Below are positions 46,150 to 57,430 of a stretch of DNA of 64,000 nt, piece by piece (position 1 is the stretch's first letter; each line of letters starts with the position of its first letter). The notes under the pieces were generated by a model, which searched no databases, had not been told where the DNA came from, and saw only the letters and a program-made list of their open reading frames with translations. A program made the translations under genes and the position numbers. The stretch is taken from positions 43,857,355 to 43,921,354 of the forward strand of contig NC_016131.3 in assembly GCF_000005505.3 (NCBI RefSeq), in the 5' to 3' direction. Source of the stretch: Brachypodium distachyon (lineage: Eukaryota > Streptophyta > Magnoliopsida > Poales > Poaceae).

Positions 46150-47762
46150 CTCCACGAGAATTGGAAATTTTTCGCCTGGGTACCATCCTATATGCCGGGT
46201 ATTCCCGGCGAACTCACCGAGCACTCTTTGCATGTGGACGAGCATGTGAAACCCATCAGGCAACCGATGCGGCGTTTTTCAGAACCAAAGCGAAAGGCCA
46301 TTGGTGAGGAGGTCAATCGTTTGCTCGATGCAAAGTTTATCCGGGAAATAAAACAAGCTACCTGGGTGGCGAACCCCGTGCTTGTCCCGAAGAAGAATAC
46401 GAAAGTTTTGCGCATGTGCGTGGACTTCACCTCGTTGAACAAGCACTGCCCGAAAGATCATTTTCCCCTGCCTCGAATTGACCAGATTGTTGAATCAACT
46501 GCGGGATGTGCCCGGTTGTCATTCCTTGATGCATATTATGGATACAATCAGATTCGATTGAAGAAGGAGGACGAAGACAAGGCAGCATTCATAATGCCTT
46601 ATGGAGTTTTCTGCTACAAAACTATGCCTTTCGGATTGAAAAACGCAAGCGCTACATATCAACGCTGCATGCAGGCGTGTCTTGGGGCGCAGCTTGACAG
46701 AAATGTTCAAGTCTACATCGACGATATCGTTATCAAGACAAAGACTGAAGATACTTTATTAGAGGATATTCAGGAGACATTCCAGAATCTTGATAAGTAT
46801 CAGATCAAGCTTAACCCGACGAAATGCGTCTTCGGAGTACCTGCAGGGCAGCTTCTGGGCTATTTTCTTTCTGCAAGGGGAATCGAAGCCAATCCAGACA
46901 AGATCAGAACAATAGTAACAATGAAGGAACCAACAAACATCCATGTAGTACAGCAGCTTACAGGTCGAGTGGCAGCCCTCAGCCGTTTCATTAGTAGATT
47001 GGGAGAAAAAGCCCTACCATTCTACCAGCTACTCAAGAAGGGGGACAAATTCACGTTGACACCCGAAGCCAGCAACGCATTCGCCGATCTAAAACGCATG
47101 CTATCAACTCCACCGGTCCTTGTAGCCCCACTCGAGAATGAGCCTCTCTTGCTATACGTCGTCGCCACAAATCAAGTGGTCAGCACGGCCTTGGTAGTAG
47201 AAAGAGCAGAAGAAGGGAAAGCGCAGCCAGTCCAAAGGCCAATATACAATGTTAGTGAGGCCCTGTCTCTCACAAAGCAGCGTTATCCACATTAACAGAA
47301 ACTGGCATACGGAGTATTCATGACGTCTCGGAAGCTGGAACATTATTTTCAGCAACACCCGATCGTCGTAGTAAGTGAAGCTCCACTCGCCAACATTCTC
47401 AATAACCCATAGGCAACAGGACGGGTCGCCCAATGGGGAATCAAGCTTTCGCTCAAGAATATCACATATGAGCGTCGGAAAGCAATCAAGTCGCAGGTGC
47501 TGCCAGATTTCATCGCCGAGTGGACTGAGATGCAGACTCCAAGCCTGGACCATGTATTTTGATGGGTCCAAACAGGAAGAAGGTGCCGGGGCAGGAGTAA
47601 TATTGATTTCACCAAAAGGAGACATGATGCGCTATATTTTTCAGATGCACTTCCGCAATGCCTCCAACAATGAAGCCGAGTACGAAGCTCTGTTGCAGGG
47701 CATGCGGATGGCAAAAGCATGCGGTGCCACTCGCCTAATGATCTATGGTGACTCTAACTTGG
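46150..47762 (+). pseudogene. RT and truncated RNase H of the outer gypsy element
   Basis: RT motifs are clear: WVANPVLVPKKNTKVLRMCV, FLDAYYGYNQI, MPFGLKNASATYQR and the catalytic YIDDIVIKTK. In-frame stops at 47293-47295 and near 47411 break the RT/RNase H junction. RNase H begins at about 47550 with FDGSKQEEGAGAGV and reaches NNEAEYEALLQGM and IYGDSNL, then is cut off at 47762 where unrelated minus-strand coding starts. No integrase follows. Confidence 0.92.
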
Positions 47763-48290
47763 CCTGCTTGACAGCCGCATCCACCTCGGCGCACGCAGCC
47801 TCCAATTCCTTGGCAGAATCAGCAACCAGCTGTTCGTACTTCGACCGCCAGTCTTGACTATTACCAACCGCCACGTCACGTAGTCGATTGGCCTGTTCAG
47901 TCAACCCTGCAAAAACAGGCAAGGTTAACAGGCATCAAGTCCGTGCAGACAGTATGGACAGGGATTAAGTACAGTTAAAGCTCATACCATGGGCGGGAGA
48001 AGAGGCCTCTTTCGCTTGGGTTAGTTGCAGGCGCAGCTGCTGGTTTTCCTCCTCTAGTATTAGGTAGCGGTCGCCAAGATCCACCAACCTTTCAACGAAA
48101 GGCTGCAATTGACAGAAGCACAAGTGAAAGCTATTAGCACGAAAAATTGTTTCACTCGACACTCCCATCGGGAGAACACTCACATGGTTTTCCAGGGCCA
48201 AAGCCCCAATACGAAGTTGGGATGCCGAAGTCGACGGTTGCGCAATAGTCGGAGTCGGTGCCGTCTCGGGAAGCCTGGCGGCTGAGTTCC
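47763..48290 (-). pseudogene. C-terminal half of the outer element's antisense ORF
   Basis: Minus-strand coding with two small introns (donor near 48182, acceptor near 48103; donor near 47986, acceptor near 47910). The product is coiled-coil: RYLILEEENQQLRLQLTQAK, then SKYEQLVADSAKELEAACAE. It breaks off at 47763 on its C-terminal side and at 48290 on its N-terminal side. Antisense ORFs between pol and the 3' LTR are known from Tat-lineage elements such as Grande. The N-terminal half is at 62831-63603. Confidence 0.7.
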
Positions 48291-48385
48291 GTCGGCGAAG
48301 AAGGCAGAGCCGACGTCGATGCTAATGCTGCTGCGGGCGATTACCGAGGAGCTCTACTCCCACGCCCCCTACCTGGCACGACAGA
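48291..48385 (-). mobile_element. Partial 5' leader and PBS adjoining the full LTR
   Basis: This segment is homologous to 62396-62488 (shared CGATTACCGAGGAGCTCTAC), that is, the stretch between LTR and gag start. It stops at the point matching the gag start codon. The PBS here is mutated (TGGCACGACAGA against TGGCGCGCCAGA). Confidence 0.85.
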
Positions 48386-49363
48386 TGTCGTCGCACGGTG
48401 CTCCGACACCGGGGGTGTGCTGTCACGGCCCCCTTTTAGGTTCGGTAGGGGCGTCGGGGTTCGCCCCGGCGATCGCCGGCACGGCCGATGTGGCCCTGCG
48501 GGGCCGGCAGCATGAAGTACTGAAAGTGCGCCCTAATCCAAGAACAAACACACGCACGTTTTTACCCAGGTTCGGGCCACCCGGAGGTGTAAAACCCTAC
48601 GTCCTGTTGTCTGAGTTGGTATTGGTTTAAAATCAAGCGTTTACAAGTTGCCGGGTAAGTTCCCGAGTACCCTCTTCCTTTGACTGGATACTCCTTACTA
48701 TCCTTTGCTAGTGCTAGTGGCTAACTGTGAGCTGGTCAAACTCAGCTGAACCTTTTTTTCCGAACCTTCTGAACCCCTTGACCGTTGGCGAGGGTCCTCC
48801 TTTTATACTCAAGGGGATGCCACAGGTGCCACGGTGCATGGGCTACAAGTGTCGAGCGGGGAGGCATGCAACTCCCCCCGGTGAGCTGGTGGCGCGCATG
48901 GATGCCACCTCCGCCGCTAGGGGTCTAAAACCCTAGAGTAGGATTGGACAGCCATTGTTCCCTTGATCGGACGCGTAACGCCCCGTCGGTTGGCTCATTT
49001 AATGAGCCGTGCGCCTTACTCCTTGCCCCGGTGGGGCCGCGCATCCCACGCCCGCCACGCGCTGTTGATCTGGCTACCGGGCCCCAAGCCTGAGGAGGGG
49101 GCATGCGCCCGGGAACCCCCTGTCCCGGCAAGGCACTTCCCGGGAAGCGCCCGGGCCCAACGCACCCGGGAACCTCCCTCGGGAAGCAGCTTCCCGGGAG
49201 GTGCCCAGGCAGGAATATTCCCCGAAGCCCCGCTAGCCCCATCCGGGCTAGTAGCTTGCCGGGCTGCTCATAGGCGCTGCCCGGGATGAAACCTTCCCGG
49301 GAACTCGGGAACAAGACCCACGCGTCGCGCAGCGGTGGTACCCCGGGTGCCATTGGTGCGACA
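48386..49363 (-). mobile_element. Full-length LTR of the inner gypsy element
   Basis: 978 bp, bounded by TGTCG and CGACA. The high-coordinate side carries the polypurine tract and the low-coordinate side carries PBS and leader sequence, so it has internal sequence on both sides. By eye it differs from the truncated copy at 62489-62830 at about 13 of 341 positions. Confidence 0.85.
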
Positions 49364-49385
49364 GTAGCCCCCGGGCGGGGGCCGG
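49364..49385 (-). other. Polypurine tract of the inner element
   Basis: On the minus strand CGCCCGGGGGCTAC directly precedes the LTR start TGTCGCACC, the standard gypsy PPT arrangement. Confidence 0.7.
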
Positions 49386-49656
49386 CATCACACGTTCCCA
49401 GAAGAGTCTTCCCCTGGTCGGTTGCCGGGCTACGCCCTTAACTGACGTGTGGGCCCCGACCTGCCGTGGGCCCGCGTCCCTTCGCTGCCCTGTGTACGGC
49501 GCCGTTACAAACAGAGTAGTGGGCGCGTGCTTTCCGCCCTAACCCTCCCTCCTAAATAGGGAAGTTAAGGCCACTCCGCGCATTACTCCTAATGATTAGA
49601 AGTTATCCCCGCGCACCCGTAGGGTACGGAACCGGCCATTACCAAATGGCCGGGTG

Positions 49657-49664
49657 TTATAAAG
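49657..49664 (+). promoter_or_regulatory. TATA box of the inner element's antisense ORF
   Basis: TTATAAAG on the plus strand, about 110 bp upstream of the ATG at 49775 and preceded by CCATTACCAAATGG. It would drive transcription opposite to the LTR promoter. Confidence 0.5.
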
Positions 49665-49774
49665 CTACCACTGTTGCCAAGTGGGGAACAACACTCTGCC
49701 CCCATAGCCTTCGTCTCCATCCCCTTCCGCATCTCGCATCCCTGCGCTCCTGCTAGCTTTCGCCCTCACTCTAC

Positions 49775-52631
49775 ATGGCGCCCCCCACCACCAGAAAGGG
49801 GAAGGAGGTCCAGGTCTCGAAGAAGACTGCGACAAGCAAGAGCGAGGCGGCAATCAAGGCGGCCGCCGCCAAGGACTAGAAGAGGCGGGAGATGCTTCTT
49901 CCTCCCCGGCTACAACGGCGAGGCGCTGGGGAAGCTCCGGCACGCCGTCGCCTCGATCTTCAACGAGCATGGGGAGACGCGGATCTTCCCGGCGGGCGTC
50001 GACCACCAGGACCACGACTTCCGGGTGTTCGCGCGCTTCCTCCTCTGCGGCCTGGTGCCATCTTTCTCCCTATTCCTCCACGCACTGATGGAGTCCTACC
50101 AGTTGCGGGTGGCGAGAAGCAGGTGCTCGAGGAGAGCGGGGGCGGATCCGAGCCCAGCTGGCCCTCCCTCCAATCACTGGACGACGAGGCGGGCCAGGCG
50201 GCTGCGTCCCCGGAGGTCGTCGCCGTGGACGACGACGAAGAAAGCAGCGACAGCGAGCCCCTGATCGTGAGGAGATCAAGGGCGTTTGCAGCGGCCGCAG
50301 CCATCTCCTTGACGGCAACGTCCGCCCCGGCAGCGGCCACCAACCTTGCGGCAGCGGCCGCTTCAGGGGCGCCCATCGGCACCTCGACGGCATCCGCGGC
50401 AACAGGGGCCGCGGGTGTCTCGGTGGCGGCCTCGACCTCAGTGGCAGCCGCCAGCACCGTGGCGGCAGCCGGTCCCGGGGAGCCCGCCAGTACTCCGGCA
50501 GCGCCTGCGCCTGCAGGAGTCGCCGGTGCCCCGGTAACGGCCTTCGCAAGTTCGGCTCCCGGCATCGCGGCGGCATCACCGTCGACACCCGGGGCTCTCC
50601 GGGTCACGACGACCCCGCGGGCGCCCACGGCGCCACCTGCTCGGGGGGTCTTCCGGGGCTTCGCGCTCCGGCGTAACCCCCCAAAGTCCAACTCACTGGC
50701 GGGTGCTAGCAAGAGGGCAAGAAGTGATTCCCCGCCCGGCACACCAAGCAAGAGGGCGCGCGCTGATGCCGGCGGCGCCGCCGACCCCACCGCCGCAGGG
50801 GTTGGCCGCGACGCGGGCGCGCCCCCTGACGACCCAGCCCCCACGGAGGCAGGGCCGGCAGCCGGTACGTCTCCGTTACTCCTTTGCAACTGCAATTTTT
50901 GTTAGCCAAACTCATGAACGTACCTTTTTTTTGTAGTGAGCAGCAGCTCGCCCGCAGCAAGCCTCTTGGACACTCCCGCCGGCGCAGGCGAGGTAGGGAA
51001 GGCTCCCCTGGCAAGCCCGACTGTCACGCAAGGTAACCATCCTGGTCACCCTTGTCCGTCTTTGATAGTTGCATCACTCGCCGATCCTCATGCTTCTCAT
51101 TGTTGCAGGCACAAGTGCGCCCATGCCCGGAACAGGCGCGACCGTGGTCGATCTTGACCCGGTCGCCGAGGTTGTGGGGGCGGAGGTGGAGCCGGAACCG
51201 GCTCTCACGTCTAGCCCTACTGCGGCGAAGACAGCGGCGCGGCGGACACCGCCGCCGCCGTGACCGCGCCCGCCGCTGCGGACGCGGCTGGCGCGGGCTC
51301 ACCTGCCGCCCAGCAGGGGGCAGCCCCGGCCGAGAGCAGGGAGGCTTCCCTAACCCCGGGGTCCCTGGGCGCAGGCGCAGGGGAAGTTGCCGGGGAAGGA
51401 CAGCAAGACCCCCGGGAGCAGGCTGGCGACCCTGCGCACATCCCCACTTCGGCAGTAGGGGCTTCATTGTCCTCGGTGGCTCTCCTCGGTACCGACCTCG
51501 GCACCCTCGCCGGGGTCGCTTGGAACCCCCTTACTTGGGATCCGAGCATCTTCGAGTGGGGGCACCGGTTCCTGGACGCCGTTAGAGACCAGCAACTGGC
51601 CTTCGTCACCTCCTGCAACGAGGTGAGGGAGCACCACACCGCCGCCAAAAATCAACTCGGCGAGGTGCGGGAGGCCGTGGAGAGAGAGCGGCGAGAACTG
51701 TCCCGGCTGCGCGAGGAGACGCGCCACGCCGAAGAGGAGGCACGGCTGACCCGGCAAGCCCTGGAGGATGCCCGGGAGCTGGTGGTCTCAGAGGCTGAAC
51801 TCCACCGGCAATTAGAGGGCCAGCGCATGGAGCTTCAAAGGAAGCTCGGCGGCCACCCTCGAGGCGACCAGGAAGGAACATGCCAAGGTGGTCGCGGCGG
51901 CCCAGGCCCGACTGGACGAGAAAAGCGTCCTGATTGCCAACTACCGCGGCGAAATCTAAGGCCTCCGCGTCATGCTGGAGGTGCAAGTCAAGGCCATCGA
52001 GGATGCGGTGGGGGCGGCGGCCCGGCACGGGTCCGAGCTCAACTCCGCCAAGGACAGAGCGGCCAGGCTTGAGACCGAGCTGGCCGCCGTCCGGGAGGAG
52101 CTTGCCAAGGCCGGCAACGAGATCGCGGCGAAAACCGCGGAGCTCGCGGCAATGGAAGGCAACGTCCGCAAGGCTAAAAAGGCCGCGCATGATGCTCGAC
52201 TCCATCACGGTACGTTGATCGGGCAGCGGCAGATCGAGACGGAGAAGCTGCTGAAGATTGCCCAGATCGAGGCTAAAAATTTCGAGCTGCAGGTGGCGGA
52301 AGTGGACGGGATAGATGTCACGACGCTAATCCCCTTCTTCTCCGATCTGGTGGGAAAGCTCGGGGCGCTCGACGTCTGGATCGCCCGGTACAGCGTCAAC
52401 AAAGTCGCCAAGTAAGCCCGGGAGGTTGCCGGGACAATCCTCCCGCGGATTCATCTTCGGGACCCGGAGTTTCCCTTCAAGTCCCTGCTGGACGCTTGGT
52501 CCGACAGCGAGGACGAGCCCACGCACACCCAAGCAGTGCGCGAGTTCATCGATGAGGACGTCGAGCGGATGCAGATGAAGCTGGAGCCTGATCTCCCCGC
52601 CGACCCCCCGGCCGAAGACAACGACAACTAG
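49775..52631 (+). pseudogene. Antisense ORF of the inner element (PF04195-like, coiled coil)
   Basis: Plus-strand gene inside a minus-strand element. It starts MAPPTTRKGKEVQVSKK and meets an in-frame stop after 34 codons. In a shifted frame it contains FRVFARFLLCGLVPSFSLFL, a truncated match to the 'putative gypsy type transposon' domain (Pfam PF04195). A long Ala/Pro-rich linker follows (about 50260-50860), with intron-like breaks (donor near 50863, acceptor 50937; donor near 51031, acceptor 51109). A long coiled coil follows (51600-52350, for example LETELAAVREELAKAG), and the frame ends at a TAG at 52629-52631. Frameshifts and stops show it is decayed. The function of such ORFs is unknown. 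Confidence 0.75.
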
Positions 52632-53532
52632 TTGCCGCAGCCCCCTGCCGTGCTCGTTGCTCCCAATGTATCTTCTTTAGTTTGCTTTCTCTGCAAGTAT
52701 GGCGCTTAGCGCCATTTGAACAATCATATTTCGGATTAGCCCATGCTTTCTCTGCAAGTTCGACTCTTAGTCAATTAAGTTTTTCGACATGTTCATTGTT
52801 CCCAGTGCTGTCTAGCGGGGTGGCCGTTTTAGCCTTTGCGTGTTTTGCCTTGTGTTGCGGGGGACTCGCGCGCCTCACCCTTGACCAGACCAGGGACCCG
52901 GGACGAACCCGCGGTGCCGACCTAGGGCCAAGCGGCAGCGAGGAGCCACTCCACTTGCGGGGTAACTACTCCAAGCCGTGCCCTTCCGGGACGGACCCGC
53001 GAAACCACACGGGGAGCGCACTCCCCCCGCAAGCGTCCTTTTAACACTCCGGCTACGCGCAGGATTTGGGGCCACACCCAACGAGACAGTGCTCAATTTC
53101 GTTCAGTTCTTAGCGAGTTCAGCGTTCATGTTCAGACACTTAGCTTTTCCGTTCAGTCCAATGCCTCGTGACGCTTGGCGGAAGAGAGCACCTGGAGCAC
53201 TGCCTTGGTAAGGATCCACCTCAGGTGCCTGTTCAAGGAAAACTGTTCCTGAGGGATGCGGCAGGAACGCGGGGGCAGGATCGCCGCCAGCGGCAACCGC
53301 CGACGACGATGCTATCACCACGCTCATGTGGCAACCCTCGCCTTCAGGGAGGAACCCTGGCTTAGGAGGACTCCGCCCCGGGAGCAGCAGCAAGACGGCT
53401 ATAACGTCCTCGCCGCCAGCTGCGCCCCACCCCGAGCGGCGGGCACGGGTGGCGAGGAAGTTATAGCCTCCCGGCGACAGCCCCCGCAACTGGGGAGACC
53501 TGGTTTTTTCCGGGGAGCTCGTCCCAAGGGGT
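52632..53532. other. Inner element, untranslated region
   Basis: Part of the inner gypsy element between its antisense ORF and the solo LTR. GC-rich with no domain recognised. Confidence 0.6.
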
Positions 53533-53537
53533 GTAAC

Positions 53538-54832
53538 TGTAGGGAATATGCCCTAGAGGCAATCATGTATAATGTAATTCCCAATGTATTCATAAATATT
53601 ATTAAGTTGCCTTGTTTGAACATCTGATATGTATCATTGAATATGTGATTTGATTGTGGAACTATGTATTCATGTTGTTCATACTAAATTGTCCTTAGTC
53701 ATTGAGGTTGTGCTGGACACATAACCTAGACTAATGTGAAAGTTGGCTGATGACTCGGTTCCACTAGTCATGAGCATGGTGATGTCATTCCAGTTTACAC
53801 GGACTCGGCTAAAGAGTTTAGCGAGTCGGACTGACCCATATTGAGATGCAACGAGTAGGTCGTCGTTTGGATGTCTCAATCAATGTAATCCTTAGACCTG
53901 AGGTTATCGCACAATCCGAGTTGTGGATCACCAACTTAGGTTCTGTCAAACGTTGTTCCGTAACAGGGCAGTTATAAAGGCAGAGTTCGGGTTGACTGAG
54001 AATCAAGCTGTGTGATGTGGATAACCAAGATGGGATTTTGCCCCTCCGACTGGAGAGATATTCTCTGGGCCCTCTCGAGTGATATGATTCGGAAAGCATG
54101 GCCATGCGCGACTCGGTTAACTGTTAACCGGGTCGATCGACTAAGAGTTAGTCGGATGAATCGTATATCACAGATCGAGAAGAGAGTTGAACTATTAAAG
54201 GGATGACGATTAATCGCCTATAGTTTGACAAGGTATATCGTGAGGCAAAAGGGACTAAGACGTATGTCACATTGGAAGGTACGTCGTCATGACTCGATGG
54301 TACTTGAGAGTCGGCACGTTCTGCTAGGAGCCGCTACCGATTGATCGATTGAGAGTCGGACTCCAATCGTGTCCAAGTCGCCATGAGCCTGCGGGGTCAC
54401 ACACTTAAGAGCGGGAGCAAGTATTTGGTCGTGTTGGATCCGAACCGGAATTGGGCTGACAATGCGAGTTGGACTCGCAGAGTGGATGGGCCACAAGTGC
54501 TGGAGCCCACTTCCACTCGGTATATAAGCAGGGGCGTGGGATGAAGGGGCACGGTTTTTCCACTCTCATGCGTTGAGAACCCTAGCCCCATTCAGTCCAA
54601 CCGTCGCTCCGGACCTAGCAGTCCGCCGCCGGAGCTCTTCCTCGCACGTGTGGATACCGGCAGAGGTGCTGTACGTTCAGCACTTCGACGATCGCGGGAT
54701 TGAATCGGTTGGATCGGATCGAGGGACTGCACTGCATCAAGGCGCCGCATCGATAATCCGCAACTGCGCGTCTAGTGGTAATCCTCGTGGCCTTCTACCT
54801 CGGCTAGATCTTGGGACTCGGCTAAAGTTTTT
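53538..54832 (+). mobile_element. Solo LTR, copia-like
   Basis: Starts TGTAGGGAATATGCCCTAGA, close to the LTR start shared by the BARE/WIS/Angela-type copia elements of Triticeae (recalled, not searched). A 5-bp duplication GTAAC flanks it (53533-53537, 54833-54837). It contains a TATATAAG box (about 54521) and no internal coding. The 3' terminus lacks the usual CA, so it has mutated or the boundary is off by a few bases. Confidence 0.7.
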
Positions 54833-55008
54833 GTAACTGCCCTCGTTGCCCGGGAGAAAAACTGCTCGAGGGCCGTGGCAGGGACACGGTGATGGGCCGG
54901 AACGGGCGGCGGGCGCCGGCACCGGCGCCATCATAGCGTCCTCGCAACGACCCGCGCCCGAAAAAAAAGGCTCTCTCAAGGGAAATGCGGCCGGGTCTCT
55001 ATGATAGT

Positions 55009-55400
55009 GCACCCATCGGTACAAGGCGCGGATGGCATGCACTACCATACAGTCTCCGCGGCAGCCCCTGCTCCTTGCGGAGGTGTCTTATGGAGGGGCG
55101 CGCCAAGGGCACTGCGGTAATGCATCCCGTCAGCGCCGGACGCGGCTGGGATGCACCGCCACAGTGCCTCTGTGGCGACCCTCGCCCAGGAGCCACCCGC
55201 TTGAGGAGGCACGGCAGGAGCACGGCGGCAATGCACCCGTCGGCGCAGAACACGGATGGCATGCACTACCACCGTGCCTCTGCAATGCCCCTCGGGGCGG
55301 GCTCGATGGGGTGATGCGGCAGGGGCGCGATGGCAGCGCAGCCGTCGGCGCTAAGCGTTGATGGGATGCACCACCATCGCGCCTCCGTGGCACCACCCGC
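55009..55400. repeat. About 110-bp tandem repeat, 3.6 copies
   Basis: Units start near 55009, 55122, 55232 and 55338, each with a GCA(C/T)CC-like start, GTCGGCGC and GGATGGCATGCACTACCA-like core. Copies differ by roughly a quarter to a third of positions. Confidence 0.7.
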
Positions 55401-55895
55401 GTTAACGGCCCCTCGCCCGGCTTCGCTCTGAGCCGTTCCATGGCTGGGGCATGTCTTTTATAGGCGCGGGAGGGGGGTTTGCCACCGCGCGCGACAGACC
55501 CGTGCAGCACCCGTGGCACCCCTCCCTCGAAACGCGGTACAGTCTCCGCCACCACGCATGCCAAGCGACTGTGGTACACGTGGCGGCGCCCTCCCGAGTC
55601 AGAAGCCTCGGAGTGCAGTGAGCCTCTTGTGTTGCGGTCACCCTGCACCACAAGGCTCCGGTGCATGGCGCGACCCGTGGACAGCCCATGGGCATCACAG
55701 TGCACTAGATTCCATCCTTTCCTACAGGTTAGACTCTTACCAGGCCCGAGGTGCTGCAAAAAATTTCAAAATTCACAAAAATACACAAAGCAACACAGAC
55801 AAACTCCTCCTGCCTCCCAGCCCCCAGGCACAAAGGGGTCGATGCCAAACTTGGATGTGAGCATTTCACTTCCTAGGCGCAGCGACTGCGCGCTG

Positions 55896-56090
55896 CACGT
55901 TGCGGGGAGCCCGGCAACCGCATGTCCAGTGATGCGCGTTGCGGGGAGCCCGTCAACCGCATGTCTAGTGATGCGCGTTGCGGGGAGCCCGTCAACCGCA
56001 TGTCCAGTGATGCACGTTGCGGGAGACCCGGCAACCGCATGTCCAGTGATGCACGTTGCGGGAGACCCGGCAACTGCATGCCCCGTGCCG
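55896..56090. repeat. 39-bp tandem repeat, five copies
   Basis: Units begin at 55896, 55935, 55974, 56013 and 56052, for example CGCGTTGCGGGGAGCCCGTC followed by AACCGCATGTCTAGTGATG. The copies are nearly identical (one to four changes), so expansion is recent; the last copy is degenerate at its end. Confidence 0.92.
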
Positions 56091-56310
56091 GAACGATCCG
56101 GCAACGGGTTTATGTTTTCGAGGTTCCAACAGCCCCCTGCTCACAACCTTTGTGCACTTAAAGCAGGAGACAGAAGAGGGAGAAACATGTGAATAAACAA
56201 GGCAAATTCAAAGCTCAGGAGCGAAACACTTATCTTTATTCACAATAACTAGTGGTTTACACACGGGGGCTGCCCGGCTACACTAGTTCGAGAGGTATGC
56301 ATCGGCGGCA

Positions 56311-57430
56311 TCACCTGAGGGTCGGGCTCCGAACTTCACGGGTAGAACTTGCACAAGTGCTCAATGTTCCAACTATTGGGCACCGGCAAGCCGTCTTCGG
56401 TTTCCACCGGACAGCCCCCGGCCTGGTCACCTGCACTACCTGGAAGGGGCCCTCCCATTTCGGAGTCAACTTGTTCCCGGCCTTCGTTCCTTGTATCCGA
56501 CGCAGGACAAGGTCTCCGTTCTCGAGCCCCCGGGGACAGACTCGCCTGTCGTGATAACGACGGAGTCCCTGCTGGTAGCGCGTGGCTCGCACAGCAGCCC
56601 GGCATCGAAGCTCTTCGATGAAGTTGAGATCGTCGACCCTTTGCTCGTGTTGGCTAGTGTCGCCGTACGCGCGTACCCGGGGAGATCCGTGCTTGAACTC
56701 GAGGGGCAGCACCGCTTCTGCCCCGTAGACAAGGGCGAAAGGAGTTTCGCCCATTGCCCGACTAGGTGTGGTTCGGATGGACCACAACACGGGCTGGAGT
56801 TCTTCGACCCAGTGTTTCCCGTGGCCTTTGAGCTTGTCAAAGGTTCTCGTCATGAGCCCCTGCAGCACCTCTGCGTTGGCTCGCTCCGCCTGTCCATTAC
56901 TCCTCGGGTGAGCAACGAATACGAAGTGCAGCTTAGTGCCCATGTCTTCGCAATTGGCTTGAAACGCCGCGCTCGTGAACTGTGTGCCGTTGTCGGTGAT
57001 GATGCTGTTAGGCACACCAAACCGGCACACAATGCCTCTGAAGAACTTGATGGCCGCCTGGGCGGTCACTTTTCGCACTGGTTCCACCTCTACCCACTTG
57101 GAGAACTTGTCGATGGCCACGAACAAATATTCGTAACCGCCAACCGCCCTCGGTAGCTTGCCGACGATGTCGAGCCCTCAGACCGCGAACGGCCATGAGG
57201 ACAGGATGACATGTAGGGCCTGCGCCGGCTGATTGCTCTTTTTCGAATGGAACTGGCACGCTTCGCACGTCCTCACCAGCCGCTCCGCGTCAGCCAAGGC
57301 CGTGGGCCAGTAGAAGCCATGCTGGCTAAAGCCCGGGAGGCCACATGGTGTGAACATGTGCCCCGGTGTATGTCCTCCAACAGTGCGCGCCCTTCATCCT
57401 GCGGCACGCAGATAAGCTTGACGCCGTTCG
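56311..57430 (-). pseudogene. Integrase of the inner gypsy element
   Basis: The catalytic DDE triad is intact: FVAIDKFSKWVEVEPV, SIITDNGTQFTS and SNGQAERANAEVLQG. The C-terminal GPF/Y-like module is present (KLTPKWEGPFQVVQV). The frame is open from 57126 to the stop at 56311; upstream, the zinc-binding HHCC part is interrupted by stops. Confidence 0.93.

Larger units (their letters stand above)
54838..56310 (-). repeat. Repeat-rich 3' region of the inner element
   Basis: Region between the integrase stop (56311) and the solo LTR. It carries two unrelated tandem arrays. 3' regions with fast-evolving tandem repeats are a known feature of Tat-lineage retrotransposons. Confidence 0.7.

Noticed and set aside
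49960..50895. 311-codon minus-strand Ala-rich frame
   Set aside because: Antisense mirror of the Ala/Pro-rich linker of the plus-strand antisense ORF; GC-rich repeats open all frames.
55891..56095. Possible CRISPR-like array of regular repeats
   Set aside because: Direct tandem repeats without unique spacers in a eukaryotic retrotransposon.
55766..56192. Repetitive peptides encoded by the 39-bp array on both strands
   Set aside because: Consequence of a tandem repeat whose period is divisible by three; no start context or family match.
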